64,000 nucleotides of DNA from Actinophytocola sp050699935 (GCF_050699935.1 NZ_JBOHGB010000005.1:66994-130993), one strand, 5' to 3'. Positions 7,337 to 16,332 are shown, counted from the first letter of the stretch. Numbers and translations are program-made. Notes: a model not told the origin generated them from the sequence alone.

Positions 7337-9697
7337 GTGGCCTTACGCAGAGCAAGACATGTCCCGATCCTGGCCGCAACGGCCATCATGATCCTCCTGG
7401 GCGCCGGCGCCGCGTCCGTCACCGAACCGAAGGTCGACGGAACGAAGGCACCGAGCGCCCAGTCGTCTGTCACGGCGAATCCGGTGGGCGCCGAGGAGTG
7501 GATGTACTGGCAGCGGGCCAATGCCGACGGCTCGATCCCGGACGCCGCCGTCACCGCGGCGATCTCGCAGTCCACGCAGATGGGTGTGTCGGCCATGGGC
7601 TCGCCGAGCACGGACCAGGTGTGGTCGGACCTCGGCCCGAGCAACATCGGCGGTCGCATCCGCGACGTCGCGGCCGACCCCACGACGCGGGACGTCGTCT
7701 ACATCGCGACCGGCAGCGGCGGCCTGTGGCGTTCCGCTGACGGCGGCGCGAGCTTCGACTCCGTGTGGCCCGCGGCGTTTCCCCAGTCGATGGGTGCCGT
7801 CGCGGTCGACTCCCAGGGCGTCGTCTGGGCCGGCACCGGCGAGCCCGACCACGGCGGCGGCTCCGCGTACTACGGCAACGGCATCTACAAGTCCACCGAC
7901 GGCGGCGCGACGTGGACCAACCTGGGTCTGCGCGACGGCGACACCATCGGGCAGATCGTCATCGACCCGCGGGACGACGACCGGGTGTTCGTCGCCGTCA
8001 TGGGCGCACTGCACGACACCGAGCCGACCCGTGGCCTGTTCATGACCGAGGACGGCGGGGCGAGCTGGACCCGCGTCATCGTCCCGGACAGCGCCTCCAC
8101 CGGCGCGATCGACGTGACCATCAACAAGTCCGACCCGGACATCATGCTCGCCACGACCTGGGACAAGATCCGGGACGAGAAGTCGCGCATCTACGGCAAG
8201 AAGTCCTTCCTCTACCGCTCCACCGACGGTGGTCGCACGTGGGCGAACATCCACGACGAGCCGCTCCCGCAGAGCGTCGACGTCGAGGGGCAGCCGGTCA
8301 CCGCGACCTACGTCGGCCGCATGGGGGTGGACTTCAGCGACAGCGACCCCAACCGCGCCTACCTCATCTCGAGCGCGGCCGGCGGCAACTTCAACGGCTT
8401 CTTCACGAGCACGGACGCCGGTGCGACCTGGACCCCGGTCGGTGCCACCTCGGGCGGCACCCTGCAGAACATCAGCGGCGGGTTCGCGTGGTGGTTCGGC
8501 CGCGTCTACGTCGATCCGGTCGACCCGCGGCACGTCTTCGTCGCGGGCGTGAACCTCGCCGAGAGCCTCGACGGCGGTCTCACGTGGACGACGTCGCGGA
8601 CCCTGCACGCCGACCAGCACGGCCTCGAGTGGGACCCCTTCACGCCGCGCAAGGTGTTCATCGGCAACGACGGCGGCTTCTACTGGTCGACCGAGAACGG
8701 CGCCGCGCGCGGGCTGTGGGCCAAGACGCCGCACCTGCCCGTGACACAGTTCTACGCGATGGACGTCTCGGTCCAGGACGGCGCGCGGGTCAACGCCGGC
8801 TCCCAGGACAACGGCTCGCTGAAGTCGTGGGCGGCCGACAACACCGTCAACGGTGACTGGTTCAACTTCGTCGGGGGCGACGGGATGATGAACCGCATCG
8901 ACCCGTCGAACGACCGGAAGTACTACGGCTGCTCGCAGAACGGCGGCTGCCGCGGCTTCGTCGACGGGGCCGGCTTCACCATGCGGATCCCCGGCCAGCG
9001 CGTGAACTGGGTGGCGCCGCTGGAGTTCTCCGCCGACCCGCGGATCCTGTTCGGCGGCAGCGAGACCGTCAACCGGATCGACACCGACCCCGGGCAGCGC
9101 CAGTGGGTGTCGATCAGCCCGGACCTCACCGAGGGCACCGAGCCCCGTGCCCCCGGCTTCGGGACCGTCACGGCGATCGGCTCCACGCCGGCCGACCCGA
9201 ACCTGGTCTACGCCGGCACCGACAGCGGGCTGATGTGGGTCAGCCGCAACGCGATGGCCGCCCCGGACCAGGTGACCTGGCAGAAGCTGGAGAGCCCGGT
9301 CTTCCCGGGACGTTGGGTCACCCGGGTCACCGTCGACCCGCAGGACCCGAAGGTGGCGTGGGCCAGCTTCTCCGGCTGGCGCTCCGGTGACGGCTACCCG
9401 CACCTGGTGATGACCAGGGACGGCGGCCGGACGTGGTCCGACATCGTGGGCCGGCGCATCCCGCAGGCGCCGATCAACGACGTCATCCGCCACCCGGCCA
9501 AGAAGAACTGGCTGTTCATCGCCACCGACGTCGGTGTCTTCCGCACGACCAACCTCGGGAAGACCTGGGTCAAGGTGGGGGCGAACCTGCCGCTGGTGCC
9601 GATCAACGACATCGACCTGCCCAGTGGTAGCCAGACGTTGTACGCCGCGACCTACGGCCGTGGCGTCTGGACGACCTCGCTCGCCGACGCCGGCTGA
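7337..9697 (+). CDS. exported BNR/VPS10-type beta-propeller protein (sialidase-like fold)
   Basis: 786 residues with an N-terminal hydrophobic export signal (ILAATAIMILLGAGA). At least seven Asp-box repeats of the form S-x-D-G-G-x-T-W are spread along the chain: RSADGGASF, KSTDGGATW, MTEDGGASW, RSTDGGRTW, TSTDAGATW, ESLDGGLTW, TRDGGRTW. This indicates one or two multi-bladed beta-propellers, as in sialidases, xyloglucanases and sortilin-like proteins. I do not see a clear sialidase Arg triad, so the reaction, if any, is open. GTG 7337 has GGAG just upstream and begins the signal peptide directly. The sugar-type ABC importer begins at its 3' end, suggesting glycan breakdown linked to uptake. 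Confidence 0.8.
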   Translation: MALRRARHVPILAATAIMILLGAGAASVTEPKVDGTKAPSAQSSVTANPVGAEEWMYWQRANADGSIPDAAVTAAISQSTQMGVSAMGSPSTDQVWSDLGPSNIGGRIRDVAADPTTRDVVYIATGSGGLWRSADGGASFDSVWPAAFPQSMGAVAVDSQGVVWAGTGEPDHGGGSAYYGNGIYKSTDGGATWTNLGLRDGDTIGQIVIDPRDDDRVFVAVMGALHDTEPTRGLFMTEDGGASWTRVIVPDSASTGAIDVTINKSDPDIMLATTWDKIRDEKSRIYGKKSFLYRSTDGGRTWANIHDEPLPQSVDVEGQPVTATYVGRMGVDFSDSDPNRAYLISSAAGGNFNGFFTSTDAGATWTPVGATSGGTLQNISGGFAWWFGRVYVDPVDPRHVFVAGVNLAESLDGGLTWTTSRTLHADQHGLEWDPFTPRKVFIGNDGGFYWSTENGAARGLWAKTPHLPVTQFYAMDVSVQDGARVNAGSQDNGSLKSWAADNTVNGDWFNFVGGDGMMNRIDPSNDRKYYGCSQNGGCRGFVDGAGFTMRIPGQRVNWVAPLEFSADPRILFGGSETVNRIDTDPGQRQWVSISPDLTEGTEPRAPGFGTVTAIGSTPADPNLVYAGTDSGLMWVSRNAMAAPDQVTWQKLESPVFPGRWVTRVTVDPQDPKVAWASFSGWRSGDGYPHLVMTRDGGRTWSDIVGRRIPQAPINDVIRHPAKKNWLFIATDVGVFRTTNLGKTWVKVGANLPLVPINDIDLPSGSQTLYAATYGRGVWTTSLADAG

Positions 9698-10547
9698 GAC
9701 GGGCGCGGCACTGGCACGGCCACACACCACCCCACCACCCCGACGGCCCACCTTCTGGTGGACCGTCGGGGTGGTCGCGTTGTCCGTCGTCTTCCTCGCG
9801 CCGCTCGTCGTCATGGTGCTGGGCTCGCTGCAACGCCCGCTGCAGCCGCCGCCGAACGGGCTCGACCTCTGGCCCGACCCCGTCGAGTGGGAGAACTACG
9901 CGACCGTGCCGCGGTTCATGCCGCTCGCTCGGCTGCTGCTGAACTCGCTGCTGCTCGTCGTCGTCGCGGTCCCGGTCACCGTCGTCGTCACGTCGATGGC
10001 CGGCCTCGCGATCGTCACCGCTCGCGGCCGGCTGCGCCGCTGGCTCGTCGGCGTCTCGGTGCTCATGCTGCTCGTGCCCGCCGCCGCGCTCTGGGTGCCG
10101 CGGGTCGTGCTGTTGCGCGGCGTCGGTCTCGCGGACACGCCGCTCACGGTCGCCCTGCTCGCGCTCGCCGGCACGACTCCGTTCTACGTGCTGCTGTTCG
10201 CGTTGGCGTACTCGCGCATCCCCGCGTCATTGCTCGAGGCCGCCACGCTCGAGGGTCTGAGCCCGTTCGCGGTGTGGCGCCGGATCGCGCTTCCGCTCGC
10301 CCGACCCGCGGCGGTCGCCGTCGCGGCGCTGTCCGGGCTGTACTACTGGTCCACGTTCATGGATCCGCTGACCCTCGTGTCGTCGCCGGGCAACTGGCCG
10401 GTGGCGCTGGGTCTGCGAAGCCTCAGTGAGATGGAGGTCGCACTGTATCCGATCTACCTCGCCGCCGCGGTCGTCGTGACCGCGCCCGCGCTGCTCGCGT
10501 TCGGCATCGCCCAACGGTCCTTCTTCTCCTCGGTGGAGCGCACATGA
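9660..10547 (+). CDS. carbohydrate ABC transporter permease (MalG type)
   Basis: About 295 residues with six hydrophobic helices and the inner-membrane permease EAA loop (LLEAATLEGLSPFAVWRRIALPLARP) that contacts the ATPase. This is the CUT1-type sugar importer family. The start is uncertain: no ATG lies before the first helix, and GTG 9660 is the best in-frame choice, overlapping the BNR gene by 38 bases and giving normal length. Its stop overlaps the binding-protein start (ATGA at 10544). It should pair with the 12807 permease. Confidence 0.85.
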   Translation: MASGRPRSPTPAETGAALARPHTTPPPRRPTFWWTVGVVALSVVFLAPLVVMVLGSLQRPLQPPPNGLDLWPDPVEWENYATVPRFMPLARLLLNSLLLVVVAVPVTVVVTSMAGLAIVTARGRLRRWLVGVSVLMLLVPAAALWVPRVVLLRGVGLADTPLTVALLALAGTTPFYVLLFALAYSRIPASLLEAATLEGLSPFAVWRRIALPLARPAAVAVAALSGLYYWSTFMDPLTLVSSPGNWPVALGLRSLSEMEVALYPIYLAAAVVVTAPALLAFGIAQRSFFSSVERT

Positions 10548-11794
10548 GACTCATCATCCTGGCGATTCCGGTGCTTCTCGTCCTGAGTGCCTGCGCCGGC
10601 GGACCGGCCGCGGGTGACGACGGCGACGCGACGGCGCCGATCACCGTGCAGGTCGGGGCCGACCCGGAGCAGGCGGCGGTCTATCGCAGCCTCGTGACGG
10701 CGTACCGGGAGGCCGGGGGCGGCGAGGTCGAGCTCGTCACGGTGGCACGCGACGACCATCTCACCCGGCTCTCCACCGCGTTCGCGTCCGGCGACGCGCC
10801 GGACGTCTTCCTGATCAACTACCGCGAGTACGCCCCGTTCGCGCGGCGCGGTGCCGTGCGGCCCATCGGCCCGCTGCTCGAGCGAGAGCGGGTCGACATG
10901 GCCGGCTACTACGAGGAGCCGCTGCGCGCGTTCACCTATGACGGTGCGCTGCAGTGCATGCCGCAGAACATCTCCTCGCTCGTCGTCTACTGGAACCGCG
11001 GGCTGTTCGAGCAGGCCCGCGTCCCCCCGCCGCGGGCCGGCTGGAGCTGGGACGAGTTCGTGGCGACGGCTCGGGCCCTGACCACCGGCGGGGTGAAAGG
11101 GGTCGGCATCGACGCGTCGATCACCAGGATGGCGCCATTCATCTGGGGCAGCGGCGGCGACATCGTCGACGACGACGAGGCTCCCACCCGCACGACCCTC
11201 CACGAGCCCGGCGCCCGCGCCGCCCTCGACGCCGTCGTCGACCTCATGGGCACCGGCGCCACACCGAACAAGGAGCAGCTCGCCGCGCAGGGACTGCCGG
11301 AGCAGTTCATGACGGGGAAGCTGGCGATGTTTCTGAGCTCGCGCGTCGAAGTGCCGGAGTTGCGGGAACAGCGTGGTCTCGACTTCGACGTCGCCGCGCT
11401 ACCGGTCATGGGCGAACCGGCGTCGGTGCTGCACTCCGACGCGTACTGCGTCGCGAGCGGCTCCGAGAACGCGGCGGCCGCGGCGAGGTTCGTCGCCTAC
11501 GCGGTGGGCCGGCAGGGCCAGACCATCACCGCCCTCGGTGGGCGCACCGTGCCGTCACTGCGCTCGGTCGCGACGTCTCCGGCATTCCTCAGCCCGGCCC
11601 GCGAGCCGGCGTCGTCGCAGGTGTTCCTCGACGCCATCCCGCATCTGAGGCACACGCCGGTGACGCCGTCGTGGCCCGAGGTCGAGGACGTGATCGGCAC
11701 CCAGCTGGAGCGCGCCTTCGCCGACGGCGTCCCGCTCGACGAGGTCCTCGCGGAGATCCAGGAGCAGGCCGACCCACTGCTGCGGGACCGATGA
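10544..11794 (+). CDS. extracellular sugar-binding lipoprotein of ABC importer
   Basis: 416 residues of the family 1 solute-binding fold (MalE-like). The signal peptide ends in LSAC (Cys17). Typical features are the early VQVGADPEQAAVYRSL, GDAPDVFLINYREY and the hinge region MPQNISSLVVYWNRGLFE. It would capture the sugar outside the membrane and deliver it to the two permeases. ATGA overlaps link it to the genes on both sides. The sugar cannot be read from sequence; the adjacent BNR protein hints at a glycan-derived oligosaccharide. Confidence 0.88.
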   Translation: MRLIILAIPVLLVLSACAGGPAAGDDGDATAPITVQVGADPEQAAVYRSLVTAYREAGGGEVELVTVARDDHLTRLSTAFASGDAPDVFLINYREYAPFARRGAVRPIGPLLERERVDMAGYYEEPLRAFTYDGALQCMPQNISSLVVYWNRGLFEQARVPPPRAGWSWDEFVATARALTTGGVKGVGIDASITRMAPFIWGSGGDIVDDDEAPTRTTLHEPGARAALDAVVDLMGTGATPNKEQLAAQGLPEQFMTGKLAMFLSSRVEVPELREQRGLDFDVAALPVMGEPASVLHSDAYCVASGSENAAAAARFVAYAVGRQGQTITALGGRTVPSLRSVATSPAFLSPAREPASSQVFLDAIPHLRHTPVTPSWPEVEDVIGTQLERAFADGVPLDEVLAEIQEQADPLLRDR

Positions 11795-12810
11795 GCCTGC
11801 TGGTCGAGGCCGCGCACAAGCAGTTCCGGGCCCGTCGCGGGGCGCGGGTCCTGGCTCTCGACGGGGTCGACCTCGAGGCGAAGGCCGACGAGCTCCTCGT
11901 CATCGTCGGGCCGTCGGGATCGGGCAAGTCGACGCTGCTGCGCGCGGTCGCCGGACTGGAGGCGCTCGACGCCGGGCGCGTGGTCATCGACGACCGGGAC
12001 GTCACCGAGACGCCGGCCGGCCGGCGGGACGTCGCGATGGTGTTCCAGGAGGCCGCGCTCTTTCCGCACCTGAACGTCGCCGCGAACATCGGGATCGGGG
12101 AGCGGGCCCGTGGGGCTCGGCGGCGCGCGGTCGAGGCTCGGGTCCGCGAGGTGGCCCGCACCCTCGACGTCGAGCCCCTCCTGGCGCGGATGCCGGGCGA
12201 GCTGAGCGGTGGGGAGCGGCAGCGGGTGGCGCTCGCGCGGGTCATGATCCGCTCTCCCCGGGTGTGCCTGCTCGACGAGCCGCTCGCCTCCGTCGACGCC
12301 GAGCTGCGCCTGCGGATGCGCGGGGAGATACGAGCGGTGCGGCGCTCGTTGGGCGTGCCGATGGTGCACGTCACCCACGACCAGGTCGAGGCGATGGCGA
12401 TGGGGGACCGGGTAGCCGTCATGGTGGCCGGGCGGGTGCTCCAGTGCGACAACCCCGCCGACGTGTACGCGCGGCCCGCGACCACGGCGGTGGCGCGGAT
12501 CTTCGGCCCGCTGCCGATGAACCTTCTGCCCGCCGCCGGCGGGGTCGTCGTGGGCGTGCGGCCCGAGCGGGTTCGGTTGAGCCAGAGCCAGAGCCAGAGC
12601 CAGAGCCAGACCGGCCGGGTGGGGTCGGTGGTCGCGGTCGAGCCGGCGGGGGAGGAGTGCCTCGTCCGGGTCCTGCCGGACGAGGCGGACGGTGACCTGC
12701 TCGCCCGGCTGCCGTGGGCCGACGCCCCGCGGGTCGGGGACCGGGCGACGATGGCCTGGCGCACCGAGGACGAGCACCGCTTCGACGCCGCGACGGGCGA
12801 GCGCCGGTGA
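11791..12810 (+). CDS. ABC transporter ATP-binding protein (MalK/UgpC type)
   Basis: 339 residues. Walker A GPSGSGKST (Lys46), Q-loop MVFQEAALFPHL, signature LSGGERQR, Walker B CLLDEP and the switch HVTHDQ are all present, followed by a C-terminal regulatory OB domain starting near residue 230. Within that domain is a run of five Ser-Gln pairs encoded by a hexanucleotide repeat (12581-12610), which is unusual for the family. ATGA and GTGA overlaps join it to the binding protein and the second permease. It powers the importer formed by the 9660, 10544 and 12807 products. Confidence 0.92.
   Translation: MSLLVEAAHKQFRARRGARVLALDGVDLEAKADELLVIVGPSGSGKSTLLRAVAGLEALDAGRVVIDDRDVTETPAGRRDVAMVFQEAALFPHLNVAANIGIGERARGARRRAVEARVREVARTLDVEPLLARMPGELSGGERQRVALARVMIRSPRVCLLDEPLASVDAELRLRMRGEIRAVRRSLGVPMVHVTHDQVEAMAMGDRVAVMVAGRVLQCDNPADVYARPATTAVARIFGPLPMNLLPAAGGVVVGVRPERVRLSQSQSQSQSQTGRVGSVVAVEPAGEECLVRVLPDEADGDLLARLPWADAPRVGDRATMAWRTEDEHRFDAATGERR
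12581..12610 (+). repeat. hexanucleotide microsatellite, five GCCAGA copies, inside ABC ATPase gene
   Basis: Five perfect tandem copies of GCCAGA encode a Ser-Gln repeat in the C-terminal domain of the ABC ATPase. Because the unit is six bases, copy-number change by slipped-strand replication would add or remove SQ pairs without breaking the frame. Confidence 0.9.
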
Positions 12811-13706
12811 GGGGGCGCGGCCGTGCCGCGGTGGCGGGCATCCGGCGGTGGCCGCTCGCCCTGCCCTACCTCCTGGGGTCGCTCCTGCTCGTCCTGGCCC
12901 CGCTGGTGCTGGCCGCGGCGCTCGCGTTCACGAGCTACTTCGGTTTCCGCGCACCGGAGTTCACCGGAACCGACAACCTCGCCCGACTGGCGGCGGACCG
13001 TCCTTTTTGGAATGCCGTCGGCATCAGCGCGCTCGTCGCCGTGGTCGTCGTGCCGCTGCGGCTGCTGCTCGCGGTCGGTGCGGCGCTCCTGCTGGCCCGC
13101 CGCCGCGGTGCGCGAACGGCGGTCGGGCGCGTCGCGGCGTACCTGCCGTCGACCATTCCGGAGGCGGCGTGGGCGTTGCTGTGGCTGTGGATCCTCAACC
13201 CGCTCTACGGTCCGCTGCCGGCGCTGCTCGGCGCACTCGGCATCCCGGACCCGGGGTTCCTGACTACGCCGTGGGGGGCGCGGCTCGGGCTGGCACTCGT
13301 CATGGCGTTCCAGGTAGGGGAGGCGTTCGTCGTCGCCCTCGCCGCGCGCGCCGCGATCCCGCCACGCCTCCACGAGGCGATCGCGCTGGAGGGCGGGAGT
13401 GCCTGGTTCGCGCTGACGAGGGTGACGCTGCCGCTGATGGCGCCGATCGTGCTCGTCCTCGCGGTGCGGGACGTCGTCGTGGTCGTGCAGAACGCGTTCG
13501 TACCGGCCCTGCTCCTGACCGGCGGCGGCCCGGCGAACGCGACCCTCACGGCGCCCCTGCTGATCTACCGCCGGGCGTTCGAGTACGGGGAGCTCGGCTA
13601 CGCGAGCACGCTCTCGGTCACCCTGCTCGCACTCACTGGCGTCGCGGCCGCGCTCCCGCTGTGGCTCGCCGCTCGGCTCGCCGCACGCCAGCGAACCCGC
13701 GCCTGA
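12807..13706 (+). CDS. carbohydrate ABC transporter permease (MalF type)
   Basis: 299 residues with six predicted membrane helices. The EAA loop is visible as LHEAIALEGGSAWFALTRVTLPLMAP, and the family-typical LLLTGGGPANAT lies near the C-terminal end. GTG 12807 overlaps the ATPase stop (GTGA). It is the partner of the 9660 permease and ends the importer operon. Confidence 0.88.
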   Translation: MRGRGRAAVAGIRRWPLALPYLLGSLLLVLAPLVLAAALAFTSYFGFRAPEFTGTDNLARLAADRPFWNAVGISALVAVVVVPLRLLLAVGAALLLARRRGARTAVGRVAAYLPSTIPEAAWALLWLWILNPLYGPLPALLGALGIPDPGFLTTPWGARLGLALVMAFQVGEAFVVALAARAAIPPRLHEAIALEGGSAWFALTRVTLPLMAPIVLVLAVRDVVVVVQNAFVPALLLTGGGPANATLTAPLLIYRRAFEYGELGYASTLSVTLLALTGVAAALPLWLAARLAARQRTRA

Positions 13707-13881
13707 GGCCCGGCACGAGTTCACGGCGTGACCTGCCGGGGTACTCGCCGAACGTGCGCAAGGCGGCGGACGATTCGATGGCGGGGACGTCCGCCGCGCC
13801 GGCAGGGCGTTCGGGCCCGCGGATGCCTACCGCGTGTCGCGACCGTCCACTTGGGACTTCTCAGACGGAGGATGAATAGCG

Positions 13882-14130
13882 TTGTCTCGATCGAACAAGG
13901 ACCTGGCGCCGGTTCCAGGCCCGTCGCGCGGTTCGGTGGTGACCTTCCGGCGCCCGGCGACAGCGGATGGCCGGGAGCGTTTCGGGATGGGCGTGGTCGT
14001 CGGGCCGGTCGTGCCGGAGCCGACGACCGGCAGGCCATGGGTCGGCGTGCGGGTGCCGAGGATTTCGCGGGGCGCCGGGATCGACCTCATCGATGTGGCG
14101 TCGATCGTCGACACCAGGTCGTCGGCGTAG
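13882..14130 (+). CDS. small hypothetical protein
   Basis: 82 residues with a TTG start preceded by GGAGG 12 bases upstream. The sequence has a KOW-like alternation of beta-strand residues: RGSVVTFRRPA, FGMGVVVGPV, RPWVGVRVPR, IDLIDVASIVD. I do not recognise the family. It stops at the edge of the xanthine-dehydrogenase scar on the other strand, so its C-terminus could have been altered by that deletion. The 175 bases between the permease stop and this start hold nothing recognisable. Confidence 0.45.
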   Translation: MSRSNKDLAPVPGPSRGSVVTFRRPATADGRERFGMGVVVGPVVPEPTTGRPWVGVRVPRISRGAGIDLIDVASIVDTRSSA

Positions 14131-14131
14131 G

Positions 14132-14276
14132 GCCGATCTCGCCGATTCCCTTGGTGCCCAGTGGATTCACGTGCGGGTCGTGCTCGTCGAGCACGCTGTG
14201 CACGTGTAGCGCCATGGAGGCCCATGGTGACCGCACGCGCCACCCCGTCGACCCGAAGCGTGACCTCCGCGTCCAT
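14132..14276 (-). pseudogene. remnant of xanthine/aldehyde dehydrogenase (CoxS/CoxL-type) locus
   Basis: Reading the minus strand from 14276, the first 18 codons (EVTLRVDGVARAVTM) resemble the start of a 2Fe-2S small subunit. Near 14215 the match shifts one frame to HVHSVLDEHDPHVNPLG followed by TKGIGEIG, a characteristic C-terminal stretch of the molybdopterin large subunit. Homology then ends. The middle of the small subunit, any FAD subunit and most of the large subunit are absent. I infer a large deletion that fused the first and last parts of the locus. Confidence 0.6.
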
Positions 14277-14306
14277 TCGCGGCCCCGCCCTTCGTCGCGC
14301 CCGCGT

Positions 14307-14456
14307 CTACAGCCGTGGTTGGCGCTCCTGGTCGACGTCCGGCCCGTCTTCGCCGCCGTCGACGTGCTGGTCCCGAGTGCGAAGGTCGAAGTCGGCCCGT
14401 TGCTCGGCGAGCGGTTCGGTGTGGATCGGATGCGGATCCGGATCCGGTGTGGTCAT
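14307..14456 (-). CDS. possible small acidic hypothetical protein
   Basis: 49 codons starting MTTPDPDPHPIHTEPLAEQ and ending in an acidic Asp/Gly-rich tail. It lies 30 bases upstream of the xanthine-dehydrogenase remnant on the same strand, so it may be part of the same decayed locus. There is no recognisable family and no strong ribosome-binding site. The rest of 14277-14573 shows no other convincing gene. Confidence 0.3.
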   Translation of the reverse strand: MTTPDPDPHPIHTEPLAEQRADFDLRTRDQHVDGGEDGPDVDQERQPRL

Positions 14457-14573
14457 CGCGGTCTGCCAACATCCGTCCGACGGGCGGGACTCCGGTCGGG
14501 GGCGTGCGTCGCGGTACACCACGCCAGGTCGTCATTACCCGCACCCGCGGCCGACAAACCACCGGCCAGCGCC

Positions 14574-15206
14574 TCAGGGGAGCCCGTGTTCCCCGATCAG
14601 GGGAACGAACCGGGCCGTGATCAGCTCCTCCTGCTCGACCAGGTCGCCGCCGTCCTTGTGGAACGCCATGACGCGTTCGGCACCGCCCACCCCGATGGGC
14701 TGCACCAGCCGTCCGCCCTCGTCGAGCTGGTCGGCGAGTGGACGGGGTACCCGCGGCGCGGCCGCCGAGACGACGATGCCCTGGTACGGGGCGTGGTCGG
14801 GCAACCCGGTCGTGCCGTCTCGCACCACGACCGTCGCGTTGTCGATGCCGGCGGTGGCGAGGTTGTCACGCGCCCGCCGAGCCAGATCCGCGTGGTGCTC
14901 GACGGAGTAGACCCAGTGAGCGAGCCTGGCGAGCAGCGCGGTCTGGAAGCCGAGCCCGGTGCCGATCTCCAGGACCCGTTCGGCGCCGCGCAGCCGAAGC
15001 GCGGCGATCATCACCGCGACCAGGGTGGGCTGGGTGGTGACCTGGTCGTGCCCGATCGGGATGGGTGTGTCGTGGTAGGCCAGATCCGCACGGTCCGCGG
15101 AGACGAACAGGTCGCGCCGGGTCCGCCGGAACGCGTCCAGCACGCGCGGGTCACCGATGCCGGCCGCCTCGACCTCGCGGACCAGCGCGGTATGCGAGAG
15201 CTTCAT
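14574..15206 (-). CDS. protein-L-isoaspartate O-methyltransferase-like enzyme
   Basis: 210 residues, normal for the family. The SAM-binding glycine motif LEIGTGLGFQTALLA is preceded by the family-typical TQPTLVAVMIAAL and followed by VYSVEHHADLA and a late LVQPIGVGG. These enzymes repair isomerised Asp residues in damaged proteins; some actinobacterial members serve other methylations. ATG 15206 is chosen; a GTG at 15230 in frame would add eight residues. Neither has a good ribosome-binding site. Nothing is recognised in the 190 bases between it and the next gene. Confidence 0.85.
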   Translation of the reverse strand: MKLSHTALVREVEAAGIGDPRVLDAFRRTRRDLFVSADRADLAYHDTPIPIGHDQVTTQPTLVAVMIAALRLRGAERVLEIGTGLGFQTALLARLAHWVYSVEHHADLARRARDNLATAGIDNATVVVRDGTTGLPDHAPYQGIVVSAAAPRVPRPLADQLDEGGRLVQPIGVGGAERVMAFHKDGGDLVEQEELITARFVPLIGEHGLP

Positions 15207-15419
15207 GGATGTCGGGTTGCTCGACCACACCGGTCGTAAACCGGGTGAGCGGTTCCTGAGACGGCGGCCCAGACATCAGGCACGAGCACGTCCGTTCTCG
15301 GGATGGGACAACGGAATCGCTGCCTTGCGATTGCCTGACAGTCCCGGCCGGTACGCGTCACGGCCCGGTTCCCGGGTGAGAATCGAGGTCAGGAAGCAGA
15401 ACCGGTGACATGGAGCCCG

Positions 15420-15974
15420 ATGCGACACACCATCCCCGGACCCGTCCCGTCCCGGCCCGGCGACAAGTCGGCCGCCCTCGTCGCGATCGAGGTCGTGCTG
15501 CTGTGGCCGCGCGGGATCGGCTCGCTGGCCACGGTCGAGGAAGCCGGCCTGTGGCCGGTGTTCGTCCTGGTCGTGGGGGAGCGGTCCCGAGCGGACGTGC
15601 CGTCGGCGGCGCCGCTGCTCGACCTGGTCGACCGGCCCCGCCACGACGACGAGCTGGCGGTGGTCGCCGCACGCTGCCAGTGGTCGGTCGTCGACCTGAA
15701 GAACGCCGTCCTCAAGGTCGCGGTGCGGGCGGAGGCACCCGAACGGTTCGCCGCGGAGATCCTCGTCCCGGCCCGGCAGGTTCTCGGCGTGCTCGACGTC
15801 GTCGCGCGCGGAGGGACCATTGGCATCACCACGCCCCGCCACGCGGCCACGCTGAGCAGGCGAGTTCACATCCGGCAGGCCCTGCGCGAGGTCGTGCTCC
15901 TGGGCAGCGAGCCGTCCACCGAGCTCGCCGCGCTGGCGAATCTGTTGCGCCACACGACCAAGCCCGGCGGCTGA
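15420..15974 (+). CDS. hypothetical protein
   Basis: 184 residues, soluble, with alternating hydrophobic strands and helices (ALVAIEVVLLWPRGIGS, WPVFVLVVGER, ILVPARQVLGVLDVVARGGTIGI). No family is recognised. ATG 15420 has GGAG five bases upstream; an in-frame ATG at 15405 is possible. It stands alone between the methyltransferase and the SPW-repeat protein. Confidence 0.6.
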   Translation: MRHTIPGPVPSRPGDKSAALVAIEVVLLWPRGIGSLATVEEAGLWPVFVLVVGERSRADVPSAAPLLDLVDRPRHDDELAVVAARCQWSVVDLKNAVLKVAVRAEAPERFAAEILVPARQVLGVLDVVARGGTIGITTPRHAATLSRRVHIRQALREVVLLGSEPSTELAALANLLRHTTKPGG

Positions 15975-16098
15975 CGTCCACCGGGTCGCCGTCGATCTGT
16001 CTGACGTTTGGCTGACAGTTCGCCGAATGCTCTTCGGTGCGCGCCGGGTCCCGCGTTATGAGTTGGAGGTATTCGGCTGTCGAGCTCGAGGAGTGGTC

Positions 16099-16332
16099 AT
16101 GTCGCGCGTCGTCCGCGCACGAACGCGGGTTCGAATCGACCGGCGGGTGAATCGCTGGGCGCGTGTGGGACTGCTGGCGGTGGGCGTGTGGCTCACCGTC
16201 GCGCCGTTCGCCCTGGAGTACGGCAACGAGGCGAGCGTGGCCCCGACGATCAACGACATGTTGACCGGTGTACTGGTCGTCACGCTGGCGCTGTTCAGTC
16301 TGCTGATCCCGGCACGGGTACGTCCTCAATAG
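16099..16332 (+). CDS. small SPW-repeat-like membrane protein
   Basis: 77 residues. A basic N-terminus is followed by two hydrophobic helices with VNRWARVGLLAVGVWLTVAPF and the hallmark APTINDMLTGVLVV segment of SPW-repeat proteins. These are common in actinobacteria and have no established role. ATG 16099 follows GAGGAG at normal spacing; in-frame codons upstream to 16027 lack a signal. It may be transcribed with the anti-sigma-type gene downstream. Confidence 0.7.
   Translation: MSRVVRARTRVRIDRRVNRWARVGLLAVGVWLTVAPFALEYGNEASVAPTINDMLTGVLVVTLALFSLLIPARVRPQ

Noticed and set aside
13827..14276. A 149-codon minus-strand frame as an intact gene
   Set aside because: Only its first codons look like a known protein start; the rest is the shadow of the 13882 frame and low-complexity sequence, consistent with a deletion scar.
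16120..16145. GGTTCGAATCG resembling a tRNA T-loop
   Set aside because: It lies within the well-supported SPW-like gene and no acceptor stem, D-loop or anticodon arm can be formed around it.
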